NCBI RefSeq assembly: GCF_028532485.1
Contig: NZ_CP116942.1
Location: 992,001 to 1,056,000, forward strand
Direction: 5' to 3'
Origin: Iamia majanohamensis
Lineage (GTDB): Bacteria > Actinomycetota > Acidimicrobiia > Acidimicrobiales > Iamiaceae
Length of the DNA: 64,000 nt
Shown here: positions 23,942 through 31,753 of the stretch, in pieces
Layout of the letters: each line of letters begins with the position of its first letter
Position numbering within the stretch: the first letter of the stretch is position 1
Position numbers and translations under genes: made by a program
Notes under the pieces: model-generated
What the model was told of the DNA's origin: nothing
What the model saw: the letters and a program-made list of their open reading frames with translations, nothing else
Databases searched by the model: none

Positions 23942-23986
23942 CGCACTGACCGACCCGACGATCCGACCGACCAGAAGGAGACGACG

Positions 23987-24412
23987 ATGACCGAGATCAT
24001 GCGCAGGGCCGCCCAGCAGCAGGTGGACGGGCCCGAGGAGTACTTCACCGGGCACGCGACCATCCGGGGCCAGTTCGCCCGGGACGAGCCGTCCCGGGTC
24101 ACCGGGGCGATCGTGACCTTCGCGCCCGGGGCCCGCACCGCCTGGCACACCCACCCCCTCGGCCAGACCCTCGTCGTCACCGACGGCGTGGGCTGGACCC
24201 AGGTGGAGGGCGAGGCGGTGCAGGAGTTCGCCGCCGGCGACGTGCTGCTGTGCCCGCCGGACCGCCGCCACTGGCACGGGGCCACGCCCGACTCCGCCAT
24301 GACCCACATCGCCGTCCAGGAGGCCCTCGAGGGCACCAACGTGACCTGGATGGAGAAGGTCACCGACGAGGAGTACGAGGCGGGCCGGTCCGCCTCCCGG
24401 CCCGACGCCTGA
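23987..24412 (+). CDS. small cupin-domain protein
   Basis: A 141-residue single cupin barrel. Motif 1 is ARTAWHTHPLGQTLVVTDG (two His, then Gln in the usual Glu place) and motif 2 is AAGDVLLCPPDRRHWHG. These give a His-rich metal site as in the (R)-mandelonitrile-lyase-like and carboxymuconolactone-associated cupins. ATG 23987 follows AGAAGGAG. It lies directly behind the aldo/keto reductase and is probably co-expressed with it, perhaps in aldehyde or quinone detoxification (inference). Confidence 0.85.
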   Translation: MTEIMRRAAQQQVDGPEEYFTGHATIRGQFARDEPSRVTGAIVTFAPGARTAWHTHPLGQTLVVTDGVGWTQVEGEAVQEFAAGDVLLCPPDRRHWHGATPDSAMTHIAVQEALEGTNVTWMEKVTDEEYEAGRSASRPDA

Positions 24413-24466
24413 GGCCCGGCCGGCCCCCGAGGGTCGCCGACGGGGACGGGTGCGCCGGCGTCGGCC

Positions 24467-25330
24467 TCAGCGACCGGCGGCCCGGTCGGCTCGGCGCGTG
24501 TGGTCGGCGATGGCGTCGACGACGGCGTCGTGGTCCCGGACGTCGAGGCCGTGGCCAGCGCCGTCGAGGGCCAGGAGGGTGGCACCGGGGATCTCCGCGG
24601 CCAGGGCCGCACCGTGGGCGAGGGGGAACAGCGGGTCGGCGTCGCCGTGGACGACCAGGGTGGGGGCCGTGATCGACGACAGCGGTGCGTCGGGCCCGCC
24701 GTCGTGGGAGAGCAGGTCGTGGTTCTGCAGGGAGGCCACGCTCCGGGTGCGGGCCACGTCGCGCCGGACCAGCTCCCGCCATGCCTGCTCGTCGAACTCC
24801 CGCCGGTCCCCGGCGAGGGCGCGGGACCAGCCCACCAGGTGCTCGACCACGGAGTCGGGGTCGTCCCAGTCGACCTGCGCCGTCTCCAGGAACGCCCCGA
24901 TCGCGGCGGTCGGGCCCGGGAGGTCCCGGTCGGCGGTGGTGCCCGGGGAGGTGCTCATGAGCACCAGCGAGCGGACCCTGTCGGCGTGCGTCAGCGCGAG
25001 CGCCTGGGCCACCCCGCCGCCGGCGGAGATGCCCACCAGGTGGGCGTCGGCGAGGCCGAGGGCGTCGAGCACCCCGAGGGCGTCGGCGTCGAGGGCGAAG
25101 CCGTCGTAGCCCGGCTGCCCCGGGGGCCAGGCGGTGGAGCGGCCCGTGTCGCGGTGGTCGTAGCGGACGACGAAGCGCCCGTGGTCGGCCAGCCGGGTGC
25201 AGACGGCCTCGTCCCACCAGAGCATGGAGGCCCCGAGGCCGTGCACCAGCAGGATCGGGGGGTCCCCCGGGTCGCCGAAGGCCTTGGTGCACAGCTCCAC
25301 CCCGTCGACGTCGATCATGCGCTCGGCCAC
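24467..25330 (-). CDS. alpha/beta-hydrolase (esterase/haloperoxidase-like)
   Basis: A 287-residue soluble alpha/beta-hydrolase with oxyanion loop LLVHGLGASMLWW, nucleophile Ser in GISAGGG, acid Asp in VVHGDADPLFP, and His in GAGHGLD. It resembles the aclacinomycin-methylesterase/haloperoxidase group; the substrate is unknown. GTG 25330 is preceded by GAGAGGA; ATG 25318 is a shorter alternative. It converges on the cupin gene, leaving 54 bases between stops. Confidence 0.85.
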   Translation of the reverse strand: MAERMIDVDGVELCTKAFGDPGDPPILLVHGLGASMLWWDEAVCTRLADHGRFVVRYDHRDTGRSTAWPPGQPGYDGFALDADALGVLDALGLADAHLVGISAGGGVAQALALTHADRVRSLVLMSTSPGTTADRDLPGPTAAIGAFLETAQVDWDDPDSVVEHLVGWSRALAGDRREFDEQAWRELVRRDVARTRSVASLQNHDLLSHDGGPDAPLSSITAPTLVVHGDADPLFPLAHGAALAAEIPGATLLALDGAGHGLDVRDHDAVVDAIADHTRRADRAAGR

Positions 25331-25450
25331 GTGCGGTCCTCTCGTCGGGCGCCCGGGCCGCTGGGGCGTCGTCGTGGTCGGCGACGGCGGCAGCGCCCGG
25401 GGTCTGGGTGGTCCGACGGCGGGGACGCGCCGGACTCATCGCGCTGCCCG

Positions 25451-25490
25451 GCCTCGCCGTCGGCCGGGTCGGCGTCGCCGTCGGCGAGGC
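25451..25490 (-). terminator. possible terminator hairpin after trkH
   Basis: GCCTCGCCG and CGGCGAGGC form a nine-pair stem with a 22-base GC-rich loop that can fold further, 16 bases beyond the trkH stop. There is no T-run. The surrounding 175-base gap holds no gene. Confidence 0.3.
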
Positions 25491-25505
25491 CCGGAGGACG
25501 GCCGG

Positions 25506-27071
25506 TCAGGCGCGCTCCCGGAGGCGCCGGGCCGCGTTCGGGGCCCGCAGCGTGACCACCGACAGGGCGAGGATCACCGGGTAGATCTCCAGGCGGCCGA
25601 GCACCATCTGGACCATGGCCACCAGGCGACCGAAGGGGTGGATGACCCGGAAGTCGCCGCCGTGGTCCAGGTCGCCGAAGCCGGGGCCGACGTTGCCCAG
25701 CGCGGTGGCCGAGGCCGAGAACGACGTGATCATGCCGCTGCCGGAGGCCGCGATCAGGAGGGCACCCCCGCCGAAGATCACCAGCGAGAGCATCATGAAC
25801 GCGACCACGCGGCCGGCGACGTCCTCGGGCAGCACGCCGCCCCGGCCCAGCCGGACCGAGCGCACCAGCCGCGGGTGCAGCTGCTTGAGCGCCTCCCGGT
25901 GGGTGAAGCTGGCGGCCGACAGGACGCGGATGATCTTCACCCCGCCGGCGGTGGAGCCGGCCATGGCCCCGATCGGCAGCACCATGAGCAACATGGCCTG
26001 GGCGGCCTGGCTCCACTGGCCGTACTCGGAGGTCACGTACCCGGTGGTGGTCACCGTCGAGGTGGCCATGAACATGGCGTCGCGGAAGCCGGCGGAGGAG
26101 CCGTCCCCCGAGCCCGCGACGAGGAAGCACCACAGGCCCACGCCGGCCACGACGGCGAGGTACAGCCGGAGCTCGGTCGAGCGCAGCAGCGGCTGCGGGT
26201 TCCGTCGCAGCGCCCGGTAGTAGAGGGTGAAGTTGCCCCCGGCCAGCACCATGCCGACCACCGCCACCCACTCGACGGCGGTCGAGTCGAAGTGCCCGAG
26301 GGAGGCCTGGTGGGGGGAGAACCCGCCGGTCGACACGGTGGTGAAGCTGTGGTTCACGCCGTCGAACACCGACATGCCGGCCACCACGTAGGCGACGGCC
26401 ATGATCACCGTGAGGCCGATGTAGACGCCCCACAGGCGCTTCGCCGTCTCCCGCACCCGGGGCGTGAGCCGCTCGCCGGTCGGGCCCGGGGCCTCGGCCT
26501 GCAGCAGGCTCATGCCGCCGGCGCCGACGGTGGGGAGCACGGCCACGACCAGCACGATCACCCCCATCCCCCCGATCCACTGGGTGGTGGAGCGCCACAT
26601 CAGCAGGCCCCGCGAGGTGGCGGGGATGTCGGCGGTCACGGTCGCCCCGGTGGTGGTGAACCCCGACACCGACTCGAACAGGGCGTCGATGACGCTGTCG
26701 AAGTGCCCGGTCACCAGGTAGGGGAGGGCCCCGGCCACGGCCATGGTCGACCAGGCGACGGTCACGGTGATGAACACGTCGAGCACCCGGACCGGCTTGG
26801 GGATCGACGTGAGCTGCCAGGCCAGGAGGCCGACGACCGTCGAGGCCAGCCCGAGCAGCCACAGGGCGGCGACGTCGGGCCCGGCCACGACGGACTCGAC
26901 CACCGCCGAGATCAGGATCCCGAGCCCGACCACGGCGACGCTCAGCCCGGCCACGTGGATCGGCAGCGAGGTGCCCAGCTTCGGCAGCTCGACCCTGTCC
27001 CGGAGCTCCTTGGCCACCAGCAGGACGGGGCGCCGGGGCGACACCACGCCTCGGGGCTGCGACCCGCTCAC
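25506..27071 (-). CDS. trkH: TrkH-type potassium uptake permease
   Basis: A 521-residue membrane protein built of four M1-P-M2 units. The four pore loops are readable: SGFTTTGATV, FTTVSTGGFS, STVTTTGYVT and ALGNVGPGFG, each with the filter Gly. It forms the K+ translocating subunit of the Trk system in the cytoplasmic membrane. GTG 27071 overlaps the trkA stop as GTGA, so the pair is translationally coupled. The longer open frame to 28778 is antisense-like noise. Expression probably follows the divergent-free trkA promoter upstream. Confidence 0.92.
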   Translation of the reverse strand: MSGSQPRGVVSPRRPVLLVAKELRDRVELPKLGTSLPIHVAGLSVAVVGLGILISAVVESVVAGPDVAALWLLGLASTVVGLLAWQLTSIPKPVRVLDVFITVTVAWSTMAVAGALPYLVTGHFDSVIDALFESVSGFTTTGATVTADIPATSRGLLMWRSTTQWIGGMGVIVLVVAVLPTVGAGGMSLLQAEAPGPTGERLTPRVRETAKRLWGVYIGLTVIMAVAYVVAGMSVFDGVNHSFTTVSTGGFSPHQASLGHFDSTAVEWVAVVGMVLAGGNFTLYYRALRRNPQPLLRSTELRLYLAVVAGVGLWCFLVAGSGDGSSAGFRDAMFMATSTVTTTGYVTSEYGQWSQAAQAMLLMVLPIGAMAGSTAGGVKIIRVLSAASFTHREALKQLHPRLVRSVRLGRGGVLPEDVAGRVVAFMMLSLVIFGGGALLIAASGSGMITSFSASATALGNVGPGFGDLDHGGDFRVIHPFGRLVAMVQMVLGRLEIYPVILALSVVTLRAPNAARRLRERA

Positions 27072-28414
27072 GCGGAGAAGGCCTTGCGCACCAACGGCAG
27101 GGACGTGGGGCGGACGAAGACGACGACGTTGTCGCCGGCCTGGAGCACCGACGGCCCCCCGATGAGCTCGCCCCGCCCGTCGGCGTGCACGATCGCGCCG
27201 AGCACGACCTCGCCCAGGTCGAGGTTCGCCACCGGGGTGCCGTCGGCCGGCGAGCCCGGCTCGACCACCATCTCGTCGACCTCGATGTCGGACTCGAGAA
27301 AGGTCGAGACCGAGCCCGTCCCCTCGCGGATCTCGTGCAGCACGGCGTTGGCCGAGGCGGTGCGGGGGCTGAGCGCGGCATCGACCCCGAAGCGGCGCAC
27401 CAGGGGGAGCAGCGACAGGCGGTGGAGGACCGCGATGGTGAAGGTCCGCGGACCGGTGGCCGCGAACGCGCAGGCCAGGACGTTGGCCGAGTCGTTCCCC
27501 GTGGCCGCCACCACCAGGTCCATCTCGGTGATCGACTCCTGGTCGAGGAAGTCGACGTCCTGGATGTCGCCCTGCACGATCGTCACCCGGTGGAGCCGCT
27601 CGCTCAGCTGCCCGGCCCGGGCTACGTCGTTCTCCACCAGCACGACGTCGGTGCGCCGGGCCTGGAGCATCTCCGCGACGCGGGCGCCGATGGCACCGCC
27701 GCCCAGCACCATGGCCCGGTGCGGGGCGGCCAGGCTCGCGTCCAGGAGCTCCAGGGTGCGGTGCTGGGCCGAGGTGGTGGTCAGCACCCGCACGTGGTCG
27801 CCGGCCTCCAGGAGCTGGTCGCCACCGGGGAGCAGCGTCCGCCCGTCGTGGGTGAGGGCGCCGATGACGAAGCCCAGGTCGGCACCGATCGTGCGGGTCA
27901 CGTCGCCGAGCAGCTGGCCGGCCAGGGGCGACGCCTCCCCGATGACAGCGCCGATCATCTCCAGGTCGCCCCCCGACACGGGGTACACCTCGTCGGCGCC
28001 GGCGGCGTCGACCAGGCCGAGGATGGCGTCCGCGGTGTCGGCGTCGGGATCGATGATCACGTCCGCGCCCATGGCGGCACGGAGCGCGTGGCCCTCGGGG
28101 CCCCGGAGCTCGGGGTCCTGGATCCGGACGATCGTCTGCTCGACACCGGCCTGCTTGGCCAGGAACGAGCACAGCAGGTTGACCTCGTCGTGCTGGGTGA
28201 CCGCAGCGAAGAGGTCGGCCCGCTCGACGCGGGCGCCGCGCAGCACTGACGGCGTCGTGGCGTCGCCGGTCAGGACCTGCACGTCGAGCTCGGCGCCGAT
28301 CGCGGCCGCGATCGCCTCGTCCCGCTCGACGACGACCACGTCGTTGCCCTCCGCCCCCAGGCGCTGGGCCAGGAACCAGCCGACCTCGCCGGCGCCGACG
28401 ATGATCACGTGCAT
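27068..28414 (-). CDS. trkA: TrkA potassium-uptake regulatory subunit
   Basis: A 448-residue cytoplasmic protein with two RCK units. The first Rossmann motif is VIIVGAGEVGWFLAQRL and the second MVLGGGAIGARVAEML; each is followed by a TrkA-C domain (one ending near VRVLTTTS, one near VVVFVRP). It binds NAD(H)/ATP and gates TrkH. ATG 28414 begins exactly with the Rossmann strand. It overlaps trkH by four bases and follows the helicase gene by 35 bases. Confidence 0.93.
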   Translation of the reverse strand: MHVIIVGAGEVGWFLAQRLGAEGNDVVVVERDEAIAAAIGAELDVQVLTGDATTPSVLRGARVERADLFAAVTQHDEVNLLCSFLAKQAGVEQTIVRIQDPELRGPEGHALRAAMGADVIIDPDADTADAILGLVDAAGADEVYPVSGGDLEMIGAVIGEASPLAGQLLGDVTRTIGADLGFVIGALTHDGRTLLPGGDQLLEAGDHVRVLTTTSAQHRTLELLDASLAAPHRAMVLGGGAIGARVAEMLQARRTDVVLVENDVARAGQLSERLHRVTIVQGDIQDVDFLDQESITEMDLVVAATGNDSANVLACAFAATGPRTFTIAVLHRLSLLPLVRRFGVDAALSPRTASANAVLHEIREGTGSVSTFLESDIEVDEMVVEPGSPADGTPVANLDLGEVVLGAIVHADGRGELIGGPSVLQAGDNVVVFVRPTSLPLVRKAFSA

Positions 28415-28449
28415 CGGCCCATTGTGGCCGGGGGCGCCGCCGGGGCGCG

Positions 28450-30243
28450 TCAGTCGCAGCGGCAGGCGACGGTCTCCTCGTGGACCTGCCAGCGGAACCG
28501 CACGGGACGCGACGACTGCCCGCAGCCGGTGCACGTGAGGCGGAAGCCGTCGGCCACGGACCGGATGGCGAGGGGCGACGCCCCGGTCGAGAGCCGCTTG
28601 GGCTTCGGCTTGGGCCGGGCGACCTCGGGCAGCTCGACGAGCGGCAGCTCGAGGTACGGCGGGTCACCCGCCCCGGCGGCCGGCTCGGGGGGGCGGCCCC
28701 GCACCCGCCACGCCGCGGCGCGCAGCCCCTCCTCGTCGGTGGCGGCGCGGGCGAAGGAGAGGTAGGCGTCGGCAGCATCCCCGCCGACCTCGGCGGCCAG
28801 GGCCCGGACGACCTCGTCGTCGGACGGCGCCTCGCCCTCGTCGCCCGGCGCCGCGCCGGCGCGCGCTGCGGCCAGGGCCGCCTCGTAGCGGTCCAGGCGC
28901 TCGGGCTCGGGCACCCGCTCGGGACCCGGGGGCGACAGGAAGGCGTCGATCTCGTCGAAGCGGCGTCCGTCGAACACCCCCGAGTGCTCGGCGATGCGCT
29001 CGATCTCCTCGACGAAGCCGTCGCGGTCGATGCGGTGGGCCGGGTCCTCCAGCGTGTCGCGGGCGAACATGATGACGAAGCGCGCCCGCCCCCCGGGCCG
29101 CTTGCGTCGCAGGATGCGGCCCATCCGCTGGATCATCTGCCGCCGGGTGCGGCTCGCGCTGATCACCACGCCGAGGTCCGCGTCGGGGACGTCGATGCCC
29201 TCGTCGAGCACCCGGGGGGCGGCGATGGCGTCGAGCCGCCGGCCGCGCAGGTCGCCCAGGATCTCCTTCCGCTCCCGGCGGGCGGTCGAGCCGGTGATGA
29301 GCTCGATGTCCACCAGCGGGTCGAGCCGGTTGATGGCGTGGTTGGCCCCGCGGACGGTCTCGGTGAACAGCAGGGCGCCGTCGGCCTCGCGGATGGCCGG
29401 GGCCAGCTCGCCGAGCAGCTCGTACTTGGCGCTGCTCTGGGACACGATCTGGCGGCGGGCCGAGAACACGTCGAGGTACTCCCGTGCGGCCCGGCCGTCG
29501 GCACCCGAGTCGGCCTCCGCCAGGTGGGCCACGGCCGCGATGAAGTCGCCGAAGGGGGTCACCGGCATCCCGGTGATGCCCCGGAGGTGGTGGCGGGCGT
29601 CCACCAGGCGCTGCTCGGTGGCGACGTACTCCCTGCGCTCGTCGTCGGAGAGGTGCACCCCGACGAACGCGACGCGGGGGGCGGCGCACACCCCGTCGGC
29701 GATGGCCTCCTCGAACCCGTAGCGGTGGCAGATGCCGCCGAAGAAGGGGACCAGCAGGTCGGCCACCGCGTCGTCGGAGCGCTCGAGGGTGGCGGTGAGG
29801 CCGAGGCGCTCGACGTAGGAGGTCAGCAGGGCGCGGCGGAGGACGCCGCCGCCGAGGCCGTGGCACTCGTCGGCGACCAGGAGGCCACCCCCCTCGTCCG
29901 GGGGCTCGGGACGGTGCGACGCGGCGGAGTGCCGGGTGGCGACGAGGACGTCGCAGGACCCCGGGTGGTCACGGCCGGAGTCACCCAGCCGTCCGATGCG
30001 GGCGTCGGGCAGCGCTGCGGTCAGCCGCCCGTACCACTGCTCCATGAGGACCCGGGAGGGCACCAGCACGAGCACGAAGCGACCCCGGCGGGAGGCGTCG
30101 ACGATCGCGGCGATGGCGACGTCGGTCTTGCCCGACCCCGTCACCGCCTCGACGATGCCCCGGCGGCCGCACCGCACCCAGGAGGTCAGCGCGTCGAGCT
30201 GCCACCGGTAGAGCTCCGGGGCTCCCGCCCCGTCCATCGGCAC
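28450..30243 (-). CDS. XPB-like SF2 DNA/RNA helicase with zinc ribbon
   Basis: A 597-residue superfamily 2 helicase. The order is Q-like YRWQLDALTSWV, Walker A AVTGSGKT, DECH box VADECHGLG, motif III LGLTATLER, motif IV LLFTETVRG, motif V RVLDEGIDVPD and motif VI QMIQRMGRILRRK. These match XPB/UvsW-like DEAD/DEAH proteins. An acidic Ala-rich linker then leads to a C-terminal zinc-ribbon (CTGC, later CRC). DNA repair or transcription-coupled unwinding is likely but unproved. It is followed by trkA in the same direction. Confidence 0.88.
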   Translation of the reverse strand: MPMDGAGAPELYRWQLDALTSWVRCGRRGIVEAVTGSGKTDVAIAAIVDASRRGRFVLVLVPSRVLMEQWYGRLTAALPDARIGRLGDSGRDHPGSCDVLVATRHSAASHRPEPPDEGGGLLVADECHGLGGGVLRRALLTSYVERLGLTATLERSDDAVADLLVPFFGGICHRYGFEEAIADGVCAAPRVAFVGVHLSDDERREYVATEQRLVDARHHLRGITGMPVTPFGDFIAAVAHLAEADSGADGRAAREYLDVFSARRQIVSQSSAKYELLGELAPAIREADGALLFTETVRGANHAINRLDPLVDIELITGSTARRERKEILGDLRGRRLDAIAAPRVLDEGIDVPDADLGVVISASRTRRQMIQRMGRILRRKRPGGRARFVIMFARDTLEDPAHRIDRDGFVEEIERIAEHSGVFDGRRFDEIDAFLSPPGPERVPEPERLDRYEAALAAARAGAAPGDEGEAPSDDEVVRALAAEVGGDAADAYLSFARAATDEEGLRAAAWRVRGRPPEPAAGAGDPPYLELPLVELPEVARPKPKPKRLSTGASPLAIRSVADGFRLTCTGCGQSSRPVRFRWQVHEETVACRCD

Positions 30244-30366
30244 CGCTCAGCAGCGCGTTCGGTCGTCCATGAGGCCGTCGAGGCTACCGGGAGGGTCCCG
30301 CCTTCCGTCGTGGTCGCGCCCGACCGGGCGCCCCGACGGACGGGGCCGCTGTGACACCCTGGTCCG

Positions 30367-31740
30367 ATGGCGTCGAGCGGGGCGGAGCGTCCGAACATCG
30401 TGGTGGTGGTGGCCGACGACCACGGCCGCGAGGCGGTGGGCTGCTACGGGAACCCGGTCGTGTCCACGCCCTCCATCGACCGCCTGGCCGCAGAGGGGCT
30501 CCGCTTCGAGAACGCCTTCTGCACCACGGCGTCGTGCTCGGCCAGCCGCTCGGTGATCCTCACCGGCCTGCACGCCCACACCAACCGGACCTACGGCCTC
30601 GTCCACGAGCCGCACCACTTCTCGATGGCCGGCCACGTCCGGACGCTGCCCGCCCTGATGCGGCAGGCCGGCTACCGGACCGGGCAGATGGGGAAGAAGC
30701 ACTACCGGCCCGAGCACCTCTTCCCCTTCGACATGGACCCGCCCGAGTGGGGGAGCGACGAGGACATCCTCCGCCACCGCGACGACCGCTGGTTCGCCGA
30801 TCGCTGCGCCGACTTCGTCGCCGGCGGCTCGCCCTTCTTCCTCTACTGGTGCTCCCACGACCCCCACCGCGACCGACCCCGCCGGGACCACCCGCTCCGG
30901 CCCGACAGCTTCGGCAACCCCGACGAGCCCTTCCCCGGCGACGTCGAGCAGCGCTTCGACCCGGCCGAGGTGGTCGTGCCGCCGTTCCTCGCCGACCTGC
31001 CCGAGGTCCGGGCCGAGCTGGCCGAGTACTACCAGGCCATCGCCCGCCTGGACCGGGGCGTGGGGCGCCTGCTCGGGCACCTCGAGGCCGCCGGGGTCCT
31101 CGACGACACCGTGGTGGTGTACCTCTCCGACAACGGCGCCGCCTTCCCGCTGGCCAAGACCACGCTCTACGAGCCGGGCATGGCCCTGCCCCTCATCATC
31201 CGCGACCCGCGGCGGTCCCACGCCGGGGCCACCACCTCGGCCCTGGTCACCTGGGCCGACCTGGCGCCGACGGTGCTCGACCTGGCCGGCGCCCCGGAGC
31301 TGGCCGAGCCCATGTTCGGCCAGAGCCTGGTGCCCCTCCTCGACGACCCCGACGACCCGGGCCGCGACCACGTCTTCGCCTCCCACAGCTTCCACCAGGT
31401 GACCGGCTACTACCCGATGCGGGTGGTGCGGACGCAGCGGTGGAAGCTCATCCACAACATCGCCTGGAAGCTCGACCACCCGACGGCGGCGGACCTCCAC
31501 GCCTCGGCCACGTGGCAGGCCACCCTGCGGGAGGGGGCGGCGCTGGGGTCGCGCCCCGTCGACTCCTACCTGCACCGGCCCCGGTTCGAGCTCTACGACC
31601 TGGAGGCCGACCCGCTCGAGCTGGACGACCGCGCCGGGGACCCGGCCCAGGCCGGGCGCGTCGAGGAGATGGCCGGGCTCATCCGGGACTTCCAGGCCGA
31701 GACCCGCGACCCCTGGCTCCACAAGTGGTCCTACGAGTGA
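30367..31740 (+). CDS. sulfatase (alkaline-phosphatase superfamily)
   Basis: A 457-residue type I sulfatase. NIVVVVADDHGREAVGCYGN supplies the metal-binding Asp pair. The signature CSASR (Cys57 to Arg61) fits C-x-A-x-R, whose Cys is converted to formylglycine, and MGKKHY follows. VVYLSDNGAAF carries later metal ligands (Asp, Asn). There is no signal peptide, so the site of action may be cytoplasmic. It would cleave a sulfate ester, perhaps of a sugar or steroid. No formylglycine-generating enzyme is in this window. It converges on the Liv-type ABC operon. Confidence 0.9.
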   Translation: MASSGAERPNIVVVVADDHGREAVGCYGNPVVSTPSIDRLAAEGLRFENAFCTTASCSASRSVILTGLHAHTNRTYGLVHEPHHFSMAGHVRTLPALMRQAGYRTGQMGKKHYRPEHLFPFDMDPPEWGSDEDILRHRDDRWFADRCADFVAGGSPFFLYWCSHDPHRDRPRRDHPLRPDSFGNPDEPFPGDVEQRFDPAEVVVPPFLADLPEVRAELAEYYQAIARLDRGVGRLLGHLEAAGVLDDTVVVYLSDNGAAFPLAKTTLYEPGMALPLIIRDPRRSHAGATTSALVTWADLAPTVLDLAGAPELAEPMFGQSLVPLLDDPDDPGRDHVFASHSFHQVTGYYPMRVVRTQRWKLIHNIAWKLDHPTAADLHASATWQATLREGAALGSRPVDSYLHRPRFELYDLEADPLELDDRAGDPAQAGRVEEMAGLIRDFQAETRDPWLHKWSYE

Positions 31741-31753
31741 CCTGGGCCGGTGC

